Positions 1-8,340 of a DNA stretch of 64,000 bases are shown here, piece by piece (within the stretch, counting starts at the first letter, position 1; every line of letters starts with the position of its first letter). Source of the stretch: Saprospiraceae bacterium. Lineage in GTDB: Bacteria > Bacteroidota > Bacteroidia > Chitinophagales > Saprospiraceae. The notes under the pieces are model-generated. The model was not told the DNA's origin. It was given only the letters and a program-made list of their open reading frames with translations, and made no database searches. The position numbers were made by a program, and so were the translations under genes. The DNA is taken from contig JANQSS010000112.1 of NCBI GenBank assembly GCA_028279185.1, positions 124,001 through 188,000 on the forward strand, read 5' to 3'.

Positions 1-2691
1 ATGAACGAAACGCCTCCCGTAACAGTCGTCGTACTGCCGTTACCAGAAGTGTCTATTTCAGGCCCTAACTACATCTGCGATGATGGTTGTGTGACACTAC
101 AAGCAACTGCTGGACCAGGGTTTACATACCAATGGCTTGATAACTTAGGAAATCCAATCATAGGTGCCACAATGTCAACTTTTGACATTTGTGATTTTAT
201 GGCTCTGCCAATGACCGTTTATGTGGATGTGACGGATGCTAATGGTTGTACCGCTCAGGCTGGGCCCCATACGGTAGATATCGCCACTTCTCCATTTTTT
301 AATGTCAGTATTGTTGGTGATACCTGTGAAGGTAGTATCAATGTGCTCTCCGTTCCAATTCTTCCGGATGTACGTTATCAGTGGTCAACGGGCGCGTCTG
401 GTTTATCCATTTCAGTAATTAGTGCTGGGCTATACACTGTAATTGGCACAGACACTATTACCAATTGCTCGCACAGCGCATCCATTACCATAAATCCTTT
501 GCCAGATCTATGCCTTGTGCCTACGGGCTGCTATGAAATATGCGATCCTGACACCATTTGTGGGCCAGCAGGATTATCCGCTTACCAATGGAACATGAAT
601 GGCGTTCCCATACCTGGAGAAACCAATCAATGTCTTATTGTTTCCATGTCAGGATCATACTCTTTGACGGGCACAAATGAATTTGGATGTGTACTTACTT
701 CTGACACTTTAATATTAAATGTAATCGACTGCCCGGACTGTGATGATCAATCCGTGAATGCGAAAATTCAACCCACCGGTGGATGCTGTTATTCGCTGAC
801 GTACAATAATGTAAATACCAGCATTTATCAACTTGTAATGTCAACAACTGATGCTGACATAAACCCGGATCTGGGTAGTTTGGATCCGTCACTATCCGTA
901 TTTTCAATTGGAAGCAATTTTATTGGTTTGGAAAATAGCACACCAACAAACCCGATGCCTCCAGGGGTATTACTTGATTATTTGAATTTTTGTTTAGTTA
1001 ATATTGTCAATGTACCTCAGACGGTAATTTTTGATTGGTACAATGACTCGACTGAAATTGTGTGCTCTGATACCTTAATTTTTGACTGTCCGATTGATTC
1101 AGACTGCATTTATGTGTCATCGGACACGATGTATTGTGAAGGTGAAGAATTAATATATGAGGTCACCATATGTAATTCGCCATTAAATTCATTTGATATT
1201 GAGTATTTGGTTTTTGATCCCATCAGTCCCGGTGGTGTTTCATTTACACCACCATTCATAGACTTAGGTGGATCTCCAATTACGCCTGGAACTTGTCAAA
1301 CATTTACGCTCATGATTAATGGCCCAGATTTAGCGAATAAATTATTGTGTTATAATGTAGTTGGCCATTCGGAGGATATCAACGTGAACCCTGATGCTTT
1401 ATGTTGTTCACTAGACACAGCGCGTTATTATCAAATTCCCGGTTGCACACCATGCGATATGGTTTACGTAGAAGATATCACATCGGCAGAAGACTCATGT
1501 TGCTATGATATTATATTGAACAACGGTTTTGATCCGAGCGCATTTGACGGTATTGATTTATGCGTATTAAATCCAAGCGGTACGATTACGATCGACAATC
1601 CAGCTTCATCCGTTTGGACTACAGCCTTGTATTCTAGTACAGTTGTAGAATTAGATTATTCTGGAAGCACACCATTTATACCACTAGGCAGTGTATCGTT
1701 ACCCACCATTTGCGTTCATTCCGATGATGTGTACCAATTAGTCGAAATTAAATGGATGCATGGAGCTGATGTAATTTGTCGCGATACTATATCCCTGTTT
1801 TGCGAGCCACCATGTGGCTATGTTACCGAGGACTCGGTTTATTGCGAGGAAGATGGTCAATGGTATTTCGAATTTTCAATAAAAAACACGTCAATGGTCA
1901 CGATGGACGAGGCGTACATTTCGTTTGATGATCCAGCTCTAAGTGGCTATAATCAGACCATATCATTAGGTGGACTGGCACCAGGAAGTGTGTTTGGCCC
2001 TATATTTATTTTAATCGGACCTCCTGCCAATCCACTCGATAATATTTGCATCACGGTAACATTACATGAACTCAATCACAGCAGTCAACATATTGAATGC
2101 TGTCAATTCAGCCATTGCTTTATTTTGCCGGATTGTGGCCAGAATACCGATTGTCTCTGTGACAAACATTTTCAATTGGAAATTGAACAAGGATTTTCCT
2201 GCACGATTACAACAGGATTTATTGGAACATTTACTCCACTTGGAAATCTGACCAGTTGCGACGAAGTTGAATGGCGATGGGATGACGGATCACCAGCAAC
2301 AAATAGCATTGGTAATGCTACTGTCATGCATACATTTCCGGCACCTGGTGAGTACGAAGTGTGTATGGTTGTGCGCCGTATTGATATAAATGGAAAAGAA
2401 TGCAAAGCGAAGTATTGCAAGGAGGTTAAGGTTAAACAAACGGAAGTGCCCTTTGCATATCCAAATCCGACCAGTGATCAATTATATATAGACTGGCCGG
2501 AATTAGAGCATCCAACTGTAGAAGTGCATGTAGTTACACTTAACAATGAACTTGTTAAACGTTGGTCGCAGGACATTTCGAATGAAAACTCAGAAAAAGC
2601 CTATGATATAAATATGTTGCCACCTGGTGTATATATTTTATTAATGAAGTCTGATAATCATCATTGGACTCAGCGATTAATTAAACTATAA
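1..2691 (+). CDS. T9SS-exported multidomain surface protein with Ig/PKD-like modules (5' partial)
   Basis: Large secreted, Cys-rich, beta-rich protein cut by the left window edge: the frame is open from base 1 and no signal peptide is visible, so the ATG at position 1 is probably an internal Met. Seen: Ig/PKD-like segments in the first ~240 residues (YQWLDN, YQWSTG and AYQWNM motifs), then two similar Cys-rich modules near residues 365-480 and 600-710 (DTMYCEGEE / DSVYCEEDG), a PKD-like domain at about 735-805 (WRWDDG ... HTFPAPGEY), and a type A T9SS sorting domain from about 817 (FAYPNPTSDQLYI ... PPGVYILLMKSD). Family knowledge: such proteins cross the outer membrane by T9SS and are cell-surface anchored or released. 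No catalytic domain is seen, so an adhesin or structural role is only inferred. A strong hairpin follows the stop codon. Confidence 0.85.
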   Translation: MNETPPVTVVVLPLPEVSISGPNYICDDGCVTLQATAGPGFTYQWLDNLGNPIIGATMSTFDICDFMALPMTVYVDVTDANGCTAQAGPHTVDIATSPFFNVSIVGDTCEGSINVLSVPILPDVRYQWSTGASGLSISVISAGLYTVIGTDTITNCSHSASITINPLPDLCLVPTGCYEICDPDTICGPAGLSAYQWNMNGVPIPGETNQCLIVSMSGSYSLTGTNEFGCVLTSDTLILNVIDCPDCDDQSVNAKIQPTGGCCYSLTYNNVNTSIYQLVMSTTDADINPDLGSLDPSLSVFSIGSNFIGLENSTPTNPMPPGVLLDYLNFCLVNIVNVPQTVIFDWYNDSTEIVCSDTLIFDCPIDSDCIYVSSDTMYCEGEELIYEVTICNSPLNSFDIEYLVFDPISPGGVSFTPPFIDLGGSPITPGTCQTFTLMINGPDLANKLLCYNVVGHSEDINVNPDALCCSLDTARYYQIPGCTPCDMVYVEDITSAEDSCCYDIILNNGFDPSAFDGIDLCVLNPSGTITIDNPASSVWTTALYSSTVVELDYSGSTPFIPLGSVSLPTICVHSDDVYQLVEIKWMHGADVICRDTISLFCEPPCGYVTEDSVYCEEDGQWYFEFSIKNTSMVTMDEAYISFDDPALSGYNQTISLGGLAPGSVFGPIFILIGPPANPLDNICITVTLHELNHSSQHIECCQFSHCFILPDCGQNTDCLCDKHFQLEIEQGFSCTITTGFIGTFTPLGNLTSCDEVEWRWDDGSPATNSIGNATVMHTFPAPGEYEVCMVVRRIDINGKECKAKYCKEVKVKQTEVPFAYPNPTSDQLYIDWPELEHPTVEVHVVTLNNELVKRWSQDISNENSEKAYDINMLPPGVYILLMKSDNHHWTQRLIKL

Positions 2692-2697
2692 GCAAAT

Positions 2698-2731
2698 GAA
2701 CGTCGGATTAAAATGCATTAATCCGACGTTC
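2698..2731. terminator. Bidirectional hairpin terminator between convergent genes
   Basis: A perfect 14-bp stem (2698-2711 pairing with 2718-2731) with a 6-nt loop lies between the plus-strand stop at 2691 and the minus-strand stop at 2769. A pyrimidine-rich tract follows on the plus strand. Its place between convergent genes suggests it ends both transcripts. Confidence 0.75.
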
Positions 2732-2768
2732 GCCTTCTTTTATCCATCCAAATTTAGAATTACTTTTA

Positions 2769-3563
2769 TCAAAAAATTCTAGGAACCGGTCTATAGTCGA
2801 AGTAATAGGTGATACCAACATTCAGGCCACCGATAATATTGTAGGAAGACTCGTATAAAGATTCTTCACGATTTGGCAACTTCCAATTAAGTGAATTAAT
2901 ATCCGTAATTCCAATGGAACCGATCATTTCAATATTCCAATATAATTGATCATTAATTGAATTTTCAAACCCAACCCCACCAAACATGCCCAAGTCATAA
3001 GATGTAAAAAAATCTTTGTGATCAGCAGGCTCTCCAAGCGCCACTATTTTTGATTCATTCGGATTTTTCCGATCCAAAACATAAGTCAAAAAATCAGTTT
3101 CGCTTCCATTTATTTTAAATTCCTGTTCTGCTGTGAGTAAGAGGCCCAATCTCGGGCCAATTAAAAAATAAATCTTTTGAACGACATTTTCCGGCGAGGC
3201 TAAATCGAATCGATAGGCGACTGCAATATTTAATGATGAACTTCTGATCGTTCGATCGTACATCGTCGATTGAGCTGTTCCTGTATAGCTTTGCCCAGTC
3301 CCACGATATGCCATACGAAGCTGGATTTCATTGTCATCCGATAAATTGTATCCCAGAAGTATACTTCCAATGGGCTTTACAGAGATATTGTAGTCTAATT
3401 CCGACTGCCCATAGTTGTTTTGGTTGATGATGGCAGGTAGACCGATACCCGCTCTGGCGCCAACATAAAGTTGCGCATTGGCTAAATACCCCGAAAACAA
3501 GATTATAAATACGACAACGACGCAGTGAAGACACCGCGGTCCAAATTTATCCGACTTAAGCAT
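2769..3563 (-). CDS. PorT-like outer-membrane beta-barrel protein
   Basis: 264 residues with a Sec signal peptide (hydrophobic core VVVVFIILFSGYLANA, cleavage before QLYVGA). The mature part alternates short amphipathic strands with turns (YVGARAGIGLP, GSILLGYNLSDDNEIQLRMAY, YFLIGPRLGLLL, GGLNVGITYYFDY), as in the small outer-membrane barrels of Bacteroidota annotated as PorT-family or outer membrane beta-barrel proteins. The C-terminal strand is close to the end of the protein, as expected for Bam-assembled barrels. Cargo and partners are unknown. It is convergent with the T9SS protein upstream and divergent from the HAD-like gene. Confidence 0.75.
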   Translation of the reverse strand: MLKSDKFGPRCLHCVVVVFIILFSGYLANAQLYVGARAGIGLPAIINQNNYGQSELDYNISVKPIGSILLGYNLSDDNEIQLRMAYRGTGQSYTGTAQSTMYDRTIRSSSLNIAVAYRFDLASPENVVQKIYFLIGPRLGLLLTAEQEFKINGSETDFLTYVLDRKNPNESKIVALGEPADHKDFFTSYDLGMFGGVGFENSINDQLYWNIEMIGSIGITDINSLNWKLPNREESLYESSYNIIGGLNVGITYYFDYRPVPRIF

Positions 3564-3775
3564 ATAACTTTTCTTTACAAGAACCTTTTGATTTAACTCT
3601 TATGAACTAGCAATACAAAAGTAGTGAAAATCACCTACCAACATTAGATTATTGCATGTTGTATGCTCAAAATTGTAACCCAATTATTATTACCTTAGAT
3701 TTCGATAGCGCTAAGTATTTTTTATTGATATTCAGCATGTTAGGCCATAATACAGCATCAAATCCAACACAACCC

Positions 3776-4468
3776 ATGCTTATCTCTTCCTGCTTATTCG
3801 AGTTGGACGGCGGTCATGTGGAATTGGATAAATTTCATCTTTTAGCATGGTCAAGAATCGTTCGCGATTTAGGAATCGAGACTTCAAAGGTCCAGATCAA
3901 ACAACTTGAAGAAGTTCCTGACGAAAGAAGAATTGAGGTAATACAAACCTGGATTCGCCCCGAATTGGACAAAGTCAAAGTGAATGATTTTATATCCAAA
4001 AAGAATGTCTTGTTTGACGAATTGGTAAAAGACGTATCGCGCGATGATATAATTCCTGGTGCTCTGGATTTTATCCGTCATCTAAAAGATCTGGGCTTAT
4101 TTGTCGGCCTATTGTCAATGCATGAAAATTCACAAGTTATATTAGACAAAGTACGAACGTCTGACTTGTTTGACGAAATTTTTACTATTCAAGCAAATAA
4201 AGGTGATAAATTGTCTTTGAATGCCTGCTCACACATCTTTAAAGCCTCCGGTGTTAACCCTAATGAAACAATTGTATTTCAAAGATATGCGAATTTGTGC
4301 AACGATAATATTGTTGACGAATTTCACACTATTGGCATCGGACGTATAGAAAAGTCCAACCCACACCAAATCATATTATCAAGCTTTGAAAACTTGAACC
4401 TATCGAAACTTGTAGTTGATCTAAGCTATATACATGTTTCAAAATTCAATTCGAAACGAGAAACCTGA
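3776..4468 (+). CDS. HAD-superfamily protein resembling beta-phosphoglucomutase, catalytic residues degraded
   Basis: The frame is open from 3656, but homology-like sequence begins at the Met at 3776 (230 residues), close to the usual ~220 of beta-phosphoglucomutase; another Met lies at 3737. The order of landmarks follows that enzyme: CLFELDGG for the motif I loop, HLLAW in the cap, KKNVLFDELVKDVSRDDIIPG before motif II, and SGVNPNETIVF near motif IV. Key residues are changed: the nucleophilic Asp of motif I is Glu (FELDG instead of FDLDG), the cap hinge KGVSR is not kept, and the acidic pair of motif IV (LEDS in active enzymes) is replaced by FQRY. The reading frame is intact, so a non-catalytic protein under some constraint is inferred. 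The next gene, 95 bases on, encodes an alpha-amylase, and pgmB genes commonly sit beside maltodextrin genes in Bacteroidota. Confidence 0.6.
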   Translation: MLISSCLFELDGGHVELDKFHLLAWSRIVRDLGIETSKVQIKQLEEVPDERRIEVIQTWIRPELDKVKVNDFISKKNVLFDELVKDVSRDDIIPGALDFIRHLKDLGLFVGLLSMHENSQVILDKVRTSDLFDEIFTIQANKGDKLSLNACSHIFKASGVNPNETIVFQRYANLCNDNIVDEFHTIGIGRIEKSNPHQIILSSFENLNLSKLVVDLSYIHVSKFNSKRET

Positions 4469-4563
4469 TTTGGTATAGCTATCAGAATTGTTTATTCTAT
4501 TCAAATTCCTCAATCCGATAAATTTAAAACATCATACATTCGCCAATTGAAAGAAATTATCAT

Positions 4564-6024
4564 ATGAAATACGTGATGCCAATCCTATTAATTTGCCTTG
4601 TCTCTTCGTGTACAAAACAGGTTGAACATAAGACACCGGCACCCGAGAATCGAAAGACGGAAATTATCCAAGAAAAGAAGCCAAAAAAAGTGAAATCGCT
4701 AAAGAAAGACTATTCCGCTCTGAGCAAGCAATTGGAGGGCAAACCGGGTCGCGAACCACATCCCGAATTACCCTGGCACCATAATGCGGCGATATATGAG
4801 ATCAATACACGACAATTTTCTGATGAAGGAACATTCGCGAAGGTCGAAGAACAAATCTCCAGGCTTAGTTCTTTGGGAATCAAAGTGCTATGGTTTATGC
4901 CCATTCAACCGATAGGTGAAAAAAATAGAAAAGGTCGACTGGGCTCGCCTTACAGTATTGCGAATTACACGGCTGTAAACCCGGCACTCGGATCGATGGC
5001 CGATTTTAAGTCAGTCGTAAACACGGCACATGCAAGAGGTATGAAGGTCATTTTAGATTGGGTGGCTAACCACACTGCCTTTGATCATGTTTGGGCCGCG
5101 GATAACCTTGATTACTACACCTTAAAGGACGGAAAACAAATTGTCCCGAAAGATGAAGTAGGAAATACGACAGATTGGACGGATGTTGCCGAGTTGAATT
5201 TTGACAATAAGGAGATGCGCGCAGACATGATTGAAGACATGAAATTTTGGGTTCGTGAATGTAACATTGACGGTTTTCGCTGTGACATGGCAGGATATGT
5301 TCCATTAAATTTTTGGGAAGAGGCTGTATTAGCTTTAGCAAGTGAGAAAGAAGGCCTTTTTTGGCTCGCAGAATGGGATGATCCAAAAATGCATCGTGTA
5401 TTTCAAATGACCTATGGATGGGAACCTTACCATATCATGAATGATGTGGCTCGTGGTAAAGTTGGAACAGAAAAAATAGCTGAATACCTAGAAAAGGAAT
5501 CATCCAAGTTCCCAGACGATGCTTATCGCATGTATTTTACGACAAACCACGACGAAAACGCATTTAATGGTACTGTTGCGGAACGCATGGGTAAAAATGG
5601 CGACGCAATGACTGTGCTGGCATTTACGCTGACAGGCATGCCACTTTTATATAATGGCCAAGAAGCTGGACTGAATAAGCGACTTGCTTTTTTTGACAAA
5701 GATGAAATTTCCTGGACAAATAAAAAGAAAGCCAAATTATTTCAAAAACTAATGGTGATTAAACAAACGAATAAGGCCTTATGGAATGGTATTTTTGGCG
5801 GACGCCCGAAGGTATTATTTGCCAACGGAAAGCAATTTGGGTTTATTCGAGAAAAGGGACCTGACGTCATAATGGTTTTAACAAACTTTGATGATAAACC
5901 GGCTGAAGTTACAATCGACATCAATAAATCGCTGATGACGGATATTTTCTCTCGTAAGGGATTTAACTTTTCTACACCACAAAAAGTTAAAATTCCTGCT
6001 CATGGATACATGCTTTTTCAGTAA
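4564..6024 (+). CDS. GH13 alpha-amylase family lipoprotein
   Basis: 486 residues. A lipoprotein signal ends in the lipobox LVSSC (Cys16), so the protein is probably membrane-anchored outside the cytoplasm. A charged Lys/Glu/Pro linker precedes a GH13 (beta/alpha)8 barrel. All four conserved regions are visible: region I ILDWVANHTA, region II GFRCDMAGY with the nucleophile Asp, region III WLAEWDD with the acid/base Glu, and region IV TTNHDEN with the transition-state Asp. A short C-terminal beta domain (VIMVLTNFDDKPAEVTI) ends the protein. Family role: hydrolysis or rearrangement of alpha-1,4/1,6 glucans and maltooligosaccharides; exact specificity cannot be read. It follows the degenerate phosphoglucomutase-like gene and may share its transcript. 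Confidence 0.92.
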   Translation: MKYVMPILLICLVSSCTKQVEHKTPAPENRKTEIIQEKKPKKVKSLKKDYSALSKQLEGKPGREPHPELPWHHNAAIYEINTRQFSDEGTFAKVEEQISRLSSLGIKVLWFMPIQPIGEKNRKGRLGSPYSIANYTAVNPALGSMADFKSVVNTAHARGMKVILDWVANHTAFDHVWAADNLDYYTLKDGKQIVPKDEVGNTTDWTDVAELNFDNKEMRADMIEDMKFWVRECNIDGFRCDMAGYVPLNFWEEAVLALASEKEGLFWLAEWDDPKMHRVFQMTYGWEPYHIMNDVARGKVGTEKIAEYLEKESSKFPDDAYRMYFTTNHDENAFNGTVAERMGKNGDAMTVLAFTLTGMPLLYNGQEAGLNKRLAFFDKDEISWTNKKKAKLFQKLMVIKQTNKALWNGIFGGRPKVLFANGKQFGFIREKGPDVIMVLTNFDDKPAEVTIDINKSLMTDIFSRKGFNFSTPQKVKIPAHGYMLFQ

Positions 6025-6124
6025 AGTAAAATCGTAATATTCCGGCTATAAATGCCAACAATCCCTTTGCATAAGTGATGTTGTTTGCCATAGACATGAC
6101 TAAAGCATATTTATTTGTCCAATT

Positions 6125-8113
6125 TCACACATGCGGTCCGTTTTTCAGTCGTACAAAATACATATCAATTTCACCTTTTCCTTTGGCTTCAATTTTACCT
6201 CTATGTTGGAAGGTAAACTCGGGATAATCTTTAATTAATTTATAGGTGGCCTCACTGATGTTCACTTTTCCGATATCGCCGTGACTTTCCATGCGACTGG
6301 CGACATTTACAGTATCGCCCCAAACGTCGTATTGAAATTTCTTAACACCGACAATTCCCGCCACTACATTCCCCGTATGAATTCCTGCTCGCATCTCAAA
6401 AGGAATTTGTCCCGCTGCCTCTTTATCCTTCTTCCTTTGGATAACAAATTCGATCATTTCCAATGCTGCAAGTACTACATTTTTTACGGAGTCCTGTCTC
6501 AGCACCGGAAGTCCTCCCGCTGCCATATAAGAATCTCCCAAGGTTTTTATTTTTTCTATTTGGTGTTTTTCGCAGAGTTCATCAAATGCTTTGAAACAAT
6601 AATTTAATTCCGCTACCAACTCTTTCGCACTCAGTTTTTCAGAAAGTTGTGTAAACTCTTTAAAGTCGGTAAACAGGATGGAAACCTGATCATAATCTCG
6701 GGCGTCGGCACTTCCTTTTGATTTTAGTTCTTCTGCAATTTCTGCTGGTAAAATATTAAGTAATAAATTTTCAGAGCGATCCTTTTCTTTTGATATCGCA
6801 TCTCTCGATTTCTTGACATAACGCCAGCGACCAAAGAAGCTAAAAGCGAGCAACAGCATGAACAATCCTGAACCTATGAACAGATTTCTCTGCTTATTTT
6901 TCTTCACGAGTTGTAGCTCATGAGCCATTTGGACTTTCTGTCGCTCTTGTTCATCTTGTAAACTATCTGCCATCATGACCTTGGCCAACTCCATTTGCTG
7001 GAGTTTTTTGGACGTTTCTTGCCTATTCAGGCTATCTTCGATCACTTGCATTCTTTCGAGATAGACCAAGGCTTCTCTGTAGTTCCCCATCGATTTGTAC
7101 GCGCCATATAAACAACTGCAAGCTTTCATACGTATTTTAATCTTGCCAATTTCTTCACTGATGCGGAGTCCTCTTTTACAATATTGAATAGCCTTTTTAT
7201 GTTCGCCGAGTTCGTTATAGGCAAATCCCATATTGCCAGACGTATGTGCAACACCTCTTTTATTCTCAATTTCATCATATAATTCAATACTGAGATGAAA
7301 ATAATCCCGGGCCCGTTGGAAGCTGTCTTGACCCAAATAAGCAAATCCAATATTATTAAGTGCTTTAGCAACTCCTACATCATTCCCCAATTCTTTCTCG
7401 ATTTTTATTGCACGCTCAAAGAGGTCCAGGGCCTGTGGACGCTTATCATCGTTCATATAAATAACCCCTTTAAAACTTAATGAACTTGCAATTCCTCTTT
7501 TATCCCCGGCTTCTTCATAGAGTTTCAAGCTACGATTAAAATGGTCCAACGCTCGTGTGCTATTGCTTTGGTCAAAATAGATTTTTCCAATATGACCAAG
7601 CGATCTGGCAATTCCTCCCTTTTTTCCAATTTCCTCATTGATTTTCAGGCTTCGCTCAAAATAGTTCAATGCTTGTGTACTATTGCCTTGATCCACATAT
7701 AAATTTCCAATATTGCTAAGCGTTCTAGCAATTCCGCCTTTATTCCCAATTTCCTCATTGACATTTATGCTACGCTGATAATAGTTCAGGGCTTCTCTAT
7801 CATTATTCCGTACTGCAAAACTCGCTCCTTGGATGTTATATGCCAGGCCTTTGGCCAATGGATACTGCATGTCTTGAGCATAATCTATCAATACTTCTGC
7901 CAGCACAAACGCACTATCCGGTTGGTTGAAAAGAAATCCAATCCCGATATATTGATCATAGGCCATACAACGCAAGGAGTCTGTGTTATTTTCATCTTGC
8001 CAAACTGCGTAAAGAGAGTCGAGGCCTGCCTGCACCTCAGTGGACTTGGTTTGTGCTATCATCATGACAGCTGATGATAATAATAGTAAACTTAATGTGA
8101 TTAATGCTTTCAT
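6125..8113 (-). CDS. TPR sensor class III adenylate cyclase
   Basis: 662 residues: Sec signal peptide (1-21), about seven TPR units at ~60-345 with the repeating pattern ALNYFERSLKINEEIG, a coiled coil (~345-400), one membrane helix (~407-425, LFIGSGLFMLLLAFSFF) and a C-terminal class III nucleotide cyclase domain (~470-655). Metal-binding Asp residues are in ILFTDFKEF and LGDSYM. The purine-selecting pair is Lys (EKIKTLGD) and Asp (YDVWGD), as in adenylate rather than guanylate cyclases. The transition-state Asn/Arg are present in NVASRME. The expected topology is periplasmic TPRs sensing something and a cytoplasmic cyclase making cAMP. It is convergent with the amylase gene and appears monocistronic. 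Confidence 0.9.
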   Translation of the reverse strand: MKALITLSLLLLSSAVMMIAQTKSTEVQAGLDSLYAVWQDENNTDSLRCMAYDQYIGIGFLFNQPDSAFVLAEVLIDYAQDMQYPLAKGLAYNIQGASFAVRNNDREALNYYQRSINVNEEIGNKGGIARTLSNIGNLYVDQGNSTQALNYFERSLKINEEIGKKGGIARSLGHIGKIYFDQSNSTRALDHFNRSLKLYEEAGDKRGIASSLSFKGVIYMNDDKRPQALDLFERAIKIEKELGNDVGVAKALNNIGFAYLGQDSFQRARDYFHLSIELYDEIENKRGVAHTSGNMGFAYNELGEHKKAIQYCKRGLRISEEIGKIKIRMKACSCLYGAYKSMGNYREALVYLERMQVIEDSLNRQETSKKLQQMELAKVMMADSLQDEQERQKVQMAHELQLVKKNKQRNLFIGSGLFMLLLAFSFFGRWRYVKKSRDAISKEKDRSENLLLNILPAEIAEELKSKGSADARDYDQVSILFTDFKEFTQLSEKLSAKELVAELNYCFKAFDELCEKHQIEKIKTLGDSYMAAGGLPVLRQDSVKNVVLAALEMIEFVIQRKKDKEAAGQIPFEMRAGIHTGNVVAGIVGVKKFQYDVWGDTVNVASRMESHGDIGKVNISEATYKLIKDYPEFTFQHRGKIEAKGKGEIDMYFVRLKNGPHV

Positions 8114-8340
8114 TATGTTTCTGACTTTCCGTCTGCGGCTTCAATCTTTCATTAAATTTCAACAATGCACGATTATTAAATTTAACAAAGTTTCATCGAT
8201 TTAACACCGGAGACAGATTTTACTCCACCTCAGATTATTGAGATTTAAATTATCTCTCTGGATCTCCAAATATATTGTACTATTTTCGTGGCAGTTGGCG
8301 TAATCGATCCCAACTTACAAACAAGCCGTTAATTGTTGCA

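Noticed and set aside
7480..7860. CRISPR-like or other DNA repeats in the TPR region of the adenylate cyclase
   Set aside because: The repetition of roughly 120 bases follows the TPR protein units in frame and diverges at synonymous sites; there is no spacer structure.
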